DNA of 37,740 nt, from positions 1-37,740 of IMG/VR virus record IMGVR_UViG_3300035188_000491; one strand, 5' to 3'. The DNA is from a virus. A program made the translations under genes and the position numbers. The notes below the pieces were generated by a model. That model was not told the DNA's origin, did not search any database, and saw only the letters and a list, made by a program, of their open reading frames with translations. Each line of letters opens with the position of its first letter. Position 1 is the first letter of the stretch. Below are positions 6,543-11,940 of this stretch, piece by piece.

Positions 6543-6862
6543 TTCGCCTCCCTCGCTTTGAGCATTGCGTCGGCCACTGCGTATGCATCTTCGGCCGCTT
6601 TATTCCATGCATCTTTGCCTTCGTAATAGCCAACATCGACTGATTGTCCTGCTAGATTCCCCTGCAACGCAGCCGCCGCGAAGTAGTCGCGATTTGATTT
6701 GCGGATCATGTCATCCAGCCAATCTGTACCGCTCTCCGGAACGCGCAGTTTGATCGCAGCGTATTGACGCAGGGTCATTCCGAAGTGGTCAGCATTGTTA
6801 CCTTCGGGATGATACCCCATCGGAAACGCCGGTCCTCCGTCGTTGATTGGTGTATTGTTCAC
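6539..6862 (-). CDS. DGGPAFP-family phage protein
   Basis: It has 107 residues from GTG6862 (GTGA overlap with the upstream stop). It contains the recurring phage pattern NDGGPAFP ... GMTLRQYAA ... DYFAAAALQG ... AYAVADAMLKAREAK, which I know as a common small protein of unknown function in tailed phages. The order and spacing are typical, except that the GMTLR and FAAAALQG motifs are separated by an extra 20-residue segment. It lies in the cassette array and its C-terminus runs into the next ribosome site. Confidence 0.75.
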   Translation of the reverse strand: MNNTPINDGGPAFPMGYHPEGNNADHFGMTLRQYAAIKLRVPESGTDWLDDMIRKSNRDYFAAAALQGNLAGQSVDVGYYEGKDAWNKAAEDAYAVADAMLKAREAK

Positions 6863-7107
6863 GGCTTTGCCTCCTTCTCGAACGTCGCATAGACGTACCC
6901 ATTGGTGGGTGTGTTGAGCTTCTTGGTGTACACGATCCAGATGTTGCTCTTGGTTCCGTCGTTGAGGACGCTCCATCCGTCGCCCGCTGTTTGAATTAAC
7001 ACTCGCGGGTCGGGGTTCATGTTCTGGCGATAGAGGGCGAACTGACCGAGTGCCAGGATGCACCAGCCTAGGATCGTCAAGCTTTCGCCAAGGGTGGGGT
7101 GTTTCAT
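6859..7107 (-). CDS. Small membrane-anchored protein
   Basis: It has 82 residues. A hydrophobic N-terminal segment lies at about 8-26 (ESLTILGWCILALGQFALY), then an exposed domain of about 55 residues (VLIQTAGDGWSVLNDGTKSN, IWIVYTKK). It ends EKEAKP in a junction box. The ATG overlaps the preceding stop. The domain may lie in the periplasm. Function unknown. Confidence 0.65.
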   Translation of the reverse strand: MKHPTLGESLTILGWCILALGQFALYRQNMNPDPRVLIQTAGDGWSVLNDGTKSNIWIVYTKKLNTPTNGYVYATFEKEAKP

Positions 7108-7340
7108 TTGGATGCCTCCAGTTCTTGGATTCGCTTGTTTTGGCGAACAGTTAAATCAACCAGTGCCGACATCCGATCTGCGACCTCATTCAGTAAAAAA
7201 CAGATAATCACTTTGTCATCATTTGAGATTGGCTTTGACTCCGTATACTCAGTGATAACACGCAAAGCGAGTACTAGATCGCTGGTTGAATTAGGCTTTA
7301 GTGATCGTTTCTTGGACTTTTTTTTGGTCATTTGGTTCAT
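7104..7340 (-). CDS. Small basic protein with C-terminal coil
   Basis: It has 78 residues from ATG7340, fixed by an ATGA overlap with the RuvC-like gene. The start is strongly basic (MTKKKSKKRSLKPN), then there is a helical body (LVLALRVITEYTE, DKVIICFLLNEVADRMSALV) and a terminal coil (RQNKRIQELEASK). It could bind nucleic acid. Not recognised. Confidence 0.6.
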   Translation of the reverse strand: MNQMTKKKSKKRSLKPNSTSDLVLALRVITEYTESKPISNDDKVIICFLLNEVADRMSALVDLTVRQNKRIQELEASK

Positions 7341-7795
7341 CGTCCACCTCCGAGTACGTAGTGGAGAATGAGAAGCGCATCCGCGTTGCCGAGGGTGACA
7401 TCGAGGTGCGGGTACAGTTCCTGGGCCTTGGCCTTCAGCTTTCGCTTCCACTCAGGACCAGTCGCGCATGCCTTGCGCCCGCCGAGGCCGAGGGGTTCCT
7501 GCCAGACCTTGGGCTCGACGCGGTGGAGCGCGTAGCCGGCGGCGTAGGCCAGTCCTTGGATGATGCCGTAGTTCTCGTGAAGCGTGGCCACTGCTGAGGC
7601 AGGGGTCAGCTTTGACACGAACTTGGGGACCTTCTCGATCCACAGGTGGGAGTCGGCCAGCTTGAAGCCGCTTAGTAGTTGCGCCATATCCGGTAAGGAT
7701 TCGGGCATTGGGAACAGGAGTATCCCGTCCTTGGTGTGGACAGCGAACCCGCCTTTCACGCCGGGGTCACATGCGATTACGATTCGATTGCTCAT
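7337..7795 (-). CDS. RuvC-like Holliday-junction resolvase
   Basis: This 152-residue protein is close to the usual length for a RuvC-fold nuclease. IVIACDPGVKGG gives Asp10, LWIEKVP gives Glu54, and GNADALLIL near the C-terminus gives Asp139, the acidic triad of the RNase H fold. It would cut four-way junctions made by the phage recombination genes and may trim branched DNA before packaging. It is followed by the small cassette genes and overlapped at its start by a tiny membrane-protein gene. Confidence 0.82.
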   Translation of the reverse strand: MSNRIVIACDPGVKGGFAVHTKDGILLFPMPESLPDMAQLLSGFKLADSHLWIEKVPKFVSKLTPASAVATLHENYGIIQGLAYAAGYALHRVEPKVWQEPLGLGGRKACATGPEWKRKLKAKAQELYPHLDVTLGNADALLILHYVLGGGR

Positions 7796-7907
7796 TGGTT
7801 GTGGTTTTCTGGGACTTGATGGTGAGAGTGTGGCCTACGTAGATACCTGCGATCACGCAGAGGGGCATCAGCACGGCCATGGAGACGATTGTCAGGGCGG
7901 TGTTCAT
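7767..7907 (-). CDS. Tiny single-segment membrane protein
   Basis: It has 46 residues. The ATG at 7907 overlaps the helicase stop (ATGA) and the stop lies 29 bases inside the RuvC-like gene. A single hydrophobic segment (ALTIVSMAVLMPLCVIAGIY) is followed by a polar tail. The overlap structure at its start is the same as for its neighbours, which supports a real gene. Function unknown. Confidence 0.6.
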   Translation of the reverse strand: MNTALTIVSMAVLMPLCVIAGIYVGHTLTIKSQKTTTNEQSNRNRM

Positions 7908-9025
7908 GTGATCGCGCATCCGAGTTCCTTGTAGCACTTGATGCGTTTCTTCGAGTGAGCGATCGCCATGGGATGGAAGTTGTCCATGAAATCGTAGATC
8001 ATCGCGTGATCCTTCCCCGGCGCACGGCGCAGCGCACGGCTGGCCCGCTGGATCGTCTTCTGGGCGCTTCGACCTCCGGACACCATGACCAGCGTGTGGA
8101 CGTTGGGAAGATCTAGGCCCTCATCGGCCAGAGAAGTGGCGATCATCTTGGTGATCCTCCCAGCCTTGAAGTCATCCATGGCCTGCTTACGAAGCGACTT
8201 CTTCATCTTGGAGTGGACGAGTACGGATCCCTCTATCATGCGGGCGTATTCCTCGCCGAGCGTCACTCTGGGAACGAGCACCAGCGTAGGACCGTGTGAG
8301 CAGTTGGCGAACATGATAGCCATCGCGTTCCGAGCCATGTTCTCGCAGATACCGATCTCGGTGATCGCTTCCCAGGCGCACATGGCACGGAGTTCCTCGT
8401 GGCGGATCCGCATGTAGCGTTTGCGCTCGTTGAAGAGCTTCTCGATGCGATCGTTGATCCGATCCTCCAAGAATCGGTCAGAGGCGCTGGAAAGGTGGAC
8501 GGTTGCGTGGGCCAGAACTCCTTGGAGTTCCTCGCGCTTGATCTCGAAATGGGCATCGCGGAACAGCTTACGGAGTTCTTGGTTCCGCTGCGGATCATCG
8601 CACCACGGCGTTGCGTCGAAGCCGAAGACAGATCCTGGGCATGACTCGATGATCTTCCGCCACGTGGTTGCTGGCGCATGCTTGGCTTCATCCACGATCA
8701 GGACAGCCTTCTTGGAGAAATCGACGCTCTCGTGCGGGCACCGGACTTCGACGCGGGTCGGATCCACGCCCACGGCATTGAGGGATGCGACAGCCTGCTG
8801 ACAGGTCTCGCGGGTGGGAGCGAGCCATCCGAAGCTGATTCCGGGAACCTTGTCGGAGGCGTACTTAATGATCGAGGAAGCGATGAGTGTCTTGCCGCTT
8901 CCTGCGGGTGCGATGATGAGTCCGCCACCAGCACTGTGTATGGCCCACTCGACTGCCCGCTGCTGGTAAGGGCGCAACAGAAACGCTTGCGCTCGCGTGG
9001 TTTCGGATGAATCTTTGGTGTGCAT
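7904..9025 (-). CDS. SF2 DEAD/DEAH-type DNA helicase
   Basis: It has 373 residues, with motif I APAGSGKT at 39-46, motif II VDEAK at 111-115 (lysine where DEAH has histidine), a FGFDATPW motif III-like segment and motif VI QRASRALRRAPGK near the C-terminus, preceded by TSLADEGLDLP. This is the compact phage type of superfamily 2 helicase (UvsW/RadD/type-III-res-like). Expected roles are branch migration or replication restart together with the RecE/RecT proteins and the resolvase. It starts the segment downstream of the hairpin at 9070-9097. Confidence 0.85.
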   Translation of the reverse strand: MHTKDSSETTRAQAFLLRPYQQRAVEWAIHSAGGGLIIAPAGSGKTLIASSIIKYASDKVPGISFGWLAPTRETCQQAVASLNAVGVDPTRVEVRCPHESVDFSKKAVLIVDEAKHAPATTWRKIIESCPGSVFGFDATPWCDDPQRNQELRKLFRDAHFEIKREELQGVLAHATVHLSSASDRFLEDRINDRIEKLFNERKRYMRIRHEELRAMCAWEAITEIGICENMARNAMAIMFANCSHGPTLVLVPRVTLGEEYARMIEGSVLVHSKMKKSLRKQAMDDFKAGRITKMIATSLADEGLDLPNVHTLVMVSGGRSAQKTIQRASRALRRAPGKDHAMIYDFMDNFHPMAIAHSKKRIKCYKELGCAIT

Positions 9026-9069
9026 AGCGTGTCGTTGCGCTTTGTTGGTTTAAGGACTACTCGTTGACA

Positions 9070-9107
9070 CCCCCCGGAGCTTGCACACTCCGGGGGGCTT
9101 TGTTTTG
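9070..9107 (+). terminator. Strong hairpin with U tract on the plus strand
   Basis: A perfect ten-base stem, CCCCCCGGAG (9070-9079) with CTCCGGGGGG (9088-9097), and an eight-base loop are followed on the plus strand by CTTTGTTTTG. By shape it stops rightward RNA, yet all genes around it read leftward. On the leftward RNA the same hairpin sits between the SSB-like and helicase genes without a U tract, and may act as an mRNA stability or processing element. Confidence 0.7.
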
Positions 9108-9113
9108 TGGGGG

Positions 9114-9530
9114 TTAGATGTCGTTGTCGGAGGGCAGCTTCTTCATCCGACGAACCCGGAGGCTGGTCTGTTCCACACCTTGCTTGTCGGTGTACTTCTC
9201 CTCTTCGATGACGATGCCCATGCCGAGCCCGACGAAGCCTTGGAGGAACCGTTGGAAGGCTCCTCCGATGCTAAAATCGAACTCGGCTCCATCGTCGATG
9301 TTCGCATCGGTGGCGCTGATGAGCATCTGAATCCGCCACATCATGGTGTCCTTGAGGGTGAAGCGGTCGATGATTGTCTCTCCCTCGGCACTCTTGTATC
9401 GGAGGACGACGACGGGGTTGCCGTGCTTGTCGAGCCCATCGTCCTTGGCGGACTGGATGACGACGGTGTACTCCCCGGGGCCGGGGAACGGCTTCACTTC
9501 TGCTTGGCTGCGATCGACTTTGAATTTCAT
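9114..9530 (-). CDS. DUF669-type single-strand DNA-binding protein
   Basis: This 138-residue protein matches the DUF669 pattern: an N-terminal PGPGEYTVVIQSAK strand pair, VVVLRYKSAEG, a helix-strand segment around MMWRIQMLISATD, and a C-terminal half with LGMGIVIEEEKY. It ends in an acidic-leaning KKLPSDNDI tail, as in many ssDNA-binding proteins. It lies directly after the RecE-like nuclease, as DUF669 proteins usually do, and would protect or present ssDNA for the annealase. A strong hairpin follows the gene. Confidence 0.75.
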   Translation of the reverse strand: MKFKVDRSQAEVKPFPGPGEYTVVIQSAKDDGLDKHGNPVVVLRYKSAEGETIIDRFTLKDTMMWRIQMLISATDANIDDGAEFDFSIGGAFQRFLQGFVGLGMGIVIEEEKYTDKQGVEQTSLRVRRMKKLPSDNDI

Positions 9531-9548
9531 GTGGTGTTGTTGGTGTTG

Positions 9549-10334
9549 TTACTGTTGGTCGGACTGACGAGCCGCCCACGCGGGCAGCGAGAGGGATTGA
9601 ATGCCTGACGAGTAGCAGGGCCACGAGTTGAGCTGTTGGCATTCGACGAACGTGCGGAGTTGCTCCTCGATGATGCTGTGACCGAGGTCGATGGCCGGCT
9701 GATCGAGTTCGTAGCAGGCCACTCCGTAGGGTTCTTCCTTCTCGATGGCGATGAAGACGAAGCGATTGATGCCTGTGATGCGCTGGTACCACGCGGCTTG
9801 AACGTGATAGCGGAACTGGGCGCATGACTTCCCGAATGCCACTGGCGATGCGTCCTGGGTGGTTTTGACATCGACGATGTAGTCCTTGCCGAGACCGTCG
9901 ATGCGGGCTTTGACCTTCACGCCGTCCCAAGTGTCGAAGAAAGAGACTTCGGTCTGGATGTTGTGGAGAAATGCGGCAGCGGCGGGGTGGGCGTGAACCG
10001 CTGCGGCGGCTCCGGTGATGTTGTCCCATTGCTCTTGGTTGAGCGTGGTGCGACCGGACGACAGGACAGCCTCGTAGGCAGCTTTTCCTTCCTTGGTGCG
10101 CCGATCGCCCGAGAACGCGGTGTAGGTGGCCGCGAACAGGTCGGGTTCGAGGATGGCCATGTGAACGGCGGTGCCGAACTCAAGGGCGGGCGACGACTCG
10201 TCCTTGGTCCTGCCGTCCTGCCATGCGCGGAAGTGGGCGGGCGACCGCCGGAACTGATCGAGGCCGGACTTGGAGAGTGCCTTGGTGCCGTGGTAGATGG
10301 CCGCCGGCATTCCGTGGATTACCTCGGCGCTCAC
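9549..10334 (-). CDS. RecE/YqaJ-like PD-(D/E)XK exonuclease
   Basis: It has 261 residues from GTG10334 (GTGA overlap with the upstream gene). It opens with the typical MPAAIYHGTKALSKSGLDQF segment of exodeoxyribonuclease VIII-type PDDEXK proteins. LEFGTAVHMAILEP holds the conserved histidine, and VKARIDGL followed by YIVDVKTT gives the Asp and D-x-K catalytic residues. It would resect double-stranded ends 5' to 3' and hand the 3' strand to the RecT-like annealase encoded two genes upstream. Confidence 0.85.
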   Translation of the reverse strand: MSAEVIHGMPAAIYHGTKALSKSGLDQFRRSPAHFRAWQDGRTKDESSPALEFGTAVHMAILEPDLFAATYTAFSGDRRTKEGKAAYEAVLSSGRTTLNQEQWDNITGAAAAVHAHPAAAAFLHNIQTEVSFFDTWDGVKVKARIDGLGKDYIVDVKTTQDASPVAFGKSCAQFRYHVQAAWYQRITGINRFVFIAIEKEEPYGVACYELDQPAIDLGHSIIEEQLRTFVECQQLNSWPCYSSGIQSLSLPAWAARQSDQQ

Positions 10335-10930
10335 TGGGCACCTCCGTTGATATCGACAGGCCACTCACCGGCTTCCACCTTAGACCAGAAGGCCCTTGCA
10401 ATCGCCTCGTCGCCACGGGCAAGTCGCAGGTACTCGGTACGCTTCTCCTGCCTAACCTTGGCGTTGTACGCTTGTTGGCGCACCTCGCTGTATTTCTCAA
10501 GGCACTCGTCGCGCACCTTGTTAAACTCAGTGTCGTCTTGAAAGAACTCCGTGAACTTGGCCGCTTTGTCATCGCTCTTGCTGACACCAATCCACGCGAC
10601 CTCGACGGTGGCTTCCGATGCTGAGATCTTCAGGTCTTCTCGGTTGTAATTGACCTTTTCGATTTTCACCAAGCCCTCCAGAGCAGCCAAAGCCTTAGCC
10701 TCGTCCATCCAACCAAAGTCGGTCACATTGTAATTCTGCCGCAGGCGGAACACCTTGATCGCCTCCGCAGGCTTCTGATACCCGCGCCACTCGGAGCGAC
10801 GGAGCGCCTCGCTCAGGGTGATCGGTGGTTGAATGTTCCGGTCGATGGCTTCAAGCCGGATGGAGTCGTTGAGGTCTTCGTTGGAGAGACCGAGTATCTC
10901 AGTGTCGGTCAGTTGATTGAATGATTTCAC
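10331..10930 (-). CDS. Hypothetical protein of the recombination module
   Basis: It has 199 residues and sits between RecT-like and RecE-like genes with GTGA/ATGA overlaps, so it is co-translated with them. Not recognised. It is mostly helical and acidic at first (DTEILGLSNEDLNDSIRLEA), with a middle strand-rich part (SEATVEVAWIGVSKS) and a charged C-terminal helix (EVRQQAYNAKVRQEKRTEYL). It could be an accessory factor for the nuclease-annealase pair. Whether the position means more than synteny is unknown. Confidence 0.65.
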   Translation of the reverse strand: MKSFNQLTDTEILGLSNEDLNDSIRLEAIDRNIQPPITLSEALRRSEWRGYQKPAEAIKVFRLRQNYNVTDFGWMDEAKALAALEGLVKIEKVNYNREDLKISASEATVEVAWIGVSKSDDKAAKFTEFFQDDTEFNKVRDECLEKYSEVRQQAYNAKVRQEKRTEYLRLARGDEAIARAFWSKVEAGEWPVDINGGAQ

Positions 10931-11709
10931 GGCTGCACCTCCGCGTTCACGATCTCGGGAGTCACGATCACGGGCAGCTTGCTCAGGATGAGGTCAGGCT
11001 TGCTGATGTACTTGCTGGCGAATGCGTCTTCCAGGTCGCGGAAGGTCTGGCCTTCCTTGATGCGACCGGCTTTCAGCAGCAGCGCGTTCACATCTTCCTC
11101 GCGGGACTCGAACAGTTCTTCGAGCTTGGCAACGAGATCGAACGCCTTGGTAGGCGTGACAGCGACCTCGGAAGCGGCGGGCTGGAAGTCCTCGGTCTCC
11201 TCCGGGGTGTAGATACCGGCGACGACCTCCGGAGCCAGCATACGGATCGCTTTGCTGATGCACCGGGCGCGGAGCATGGCTCCCGGATCCTTGACCCACC
11301 CGGAACCCGGCTTGGCGGGGAGCAGGCCAGCGAGCTTGGCGTCCTCGGTCGTGAAACCGATCTCGCACTCGTTGCCGTCGTACTTCCAGACAGCGACTGC
11401 CGCCTTGGTGTCGAACTGCTTCCACACCACCTTACCACCGCGGGCGCGGTAGCCGGCCAGCATGGCATCGGAGCGCATGCTGAGTGAGCCGTTGATGATG
11501 TGGTACTCGCGCTTGAAATCGAACGGGGTCTTCTTTTCGGCGGCGCACTGCCACGCGATGAGTTTGCCCTGTTCGACCTTGGTGCATCCGAGCATGCCGG
11601 ATGATGCTATCCACTCGCCCATCTTCTCGATGGCGGTGATGGGGTCTGCGATTTTGCTGTACATCTCTGCGGATGGATCAGCGGTTGTCGTTGCGATTGC
11701 GTTGTTCAT
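10927..11709 (-). CDS. RecT-like single-strand annealing protein
   Basis: It has 260 residues from ATG11709, fixed by an ATGA overlap with the HTH gene. The core fits the RecT family: KKTPFDFKREYHIINGSLSM, then DAMLAGYRARGG, then WVKDPGAMLRARCISKAIRM followed by LAPEVVAGIYTPEE, the usual 'R..A...R...P....G.Y..EE' block. It would pair complementary single strands during recombination-dependent replication and end joining. Partners: RecE-like nuclease, DUF669 SSB-like protein and RuvC-like resolvase. Confidence 0.8.
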   Translation of the reverse strand: MNNAIATTTADPSAEMYSKIADPITAIEKMGEWIASSGMLGCTKVEQGKLIAWQCAAEKKTPFDFKREYHIINGSLSMRSDAMLAGYRARGGKVVWKQFDTKAAVAVWKYDGNECEIGFTTEDAKLAGLLPAKPGSGWVKDPGAMLRARCISKAIRMLAPEVVAGIYTPEETEDFQPAASEVAVTPTKAFDLVAKLEELFESREEDVNALLLKAGRIKEGQTFRDLEDAFASKYISKPDLILSKLPVIVTPEIVNAEVQP

Positions 11710-11879
11710 TTGCTGTTGTTTCTGAGGAGTTGTTCGACTACGTCGGAGCGGACACGGATCGTGCGCTTCGTTGCTCTCATGGCTGGAAGCCGACCATCCC
11801 TGATCCATCGACGCACCGTCTCGGGATGAGTCCCGAGCGCCTGTGCGATCTCTTTGATCGAGAGTAGTTTTACGCTCAC
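11706..11879 (-). CDS. MerR/excisionase-type helix-turn-helix protein
   Basis: It has 57 residues from GTG11879. SIKEIAQALGTHPETVRRWI is a classic HTH_17 (excisionase-family) motif, followed by DGRLPAMRATKRTIRVRSDVVEQLL, the wing. No Shine-Dalgarno precedes the GTG; a TTG at 11915 is an alternative. It is the first gene after the structural block and heads the recombination operon, so it may autoregulate that operon. No integrase is present, so a role in excision is unlikely. Confidence 0.75.
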   Translation of the reverse strand: MSVKLLSIKEIAQALGTHPETVRRWIRDGRLPAMRATKRTIRVRSDVVEQLLRNNSK

Positions 11880-11940
11880 GGACCAAAGAATGGACCGTGT
11901 TGCCGAGAGTTGCAAACTTTTTCTTGAGAAATTATTTCTC
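11880..11940 (-). promoter_or_regulatory. Possible promoter/operator for the recombination operon
   Basis: This is the only clear break in the leftward gene string between 9.1 and 25 kb that precedes a regulator. On the minus strand it holds GAGAAATAATTTCTC (11926-11940), a palindrome with 7-base arms around one base; TTGCAA with CATTCT 17 bases later as a weak -35/-10 pair; and two GGTCC copies 12 bases apart. If that promoter is used, the mRNA would start almost at the GTG, so translation would be leaderless. The palindrome overlaps the preceding stop codon. Confidence 0.4.

Larger units (their letters stand above)
4093..6881 (-). repeat. Shared junction box and coil box of the cassette array
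   Basis: On the plus strand the box begins TCACGGCTTTGCCTCCTTGG and continues CTT. Exact or nearly exact copies lie at 4239, 4978, 5184, 5453 and 6061 (20 to 23 of 23 bases); partial copies that match at the start of the box lie at 4093, 4553 and 6859. Read leftward, each holds a stop codon TGA, an AAGGAGG ribosome site and a GTG (or ATG) start of the next gene, and also encodes the C-terminal AKEAKP of the gene before. A second repeat, CTCCAACCGCTTGATGCGGT, which encodes RIKRLEE, lies inside genes at 4365, 5579, 5666 (variant), 6154 and 5301 (weak). Confidence 0.8.

Noticed and set aside
9064-9092. TTGACA at 9064 as a promoter
   Set aside because: It is followed by the GC hairpin and has no -10 sequence at the right distance.
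11706-11879. HTH protein as a phage excisionase
   Set aside because: No integrase or attachment site is present; the position at the head of the recombination operon fits a regulator better.
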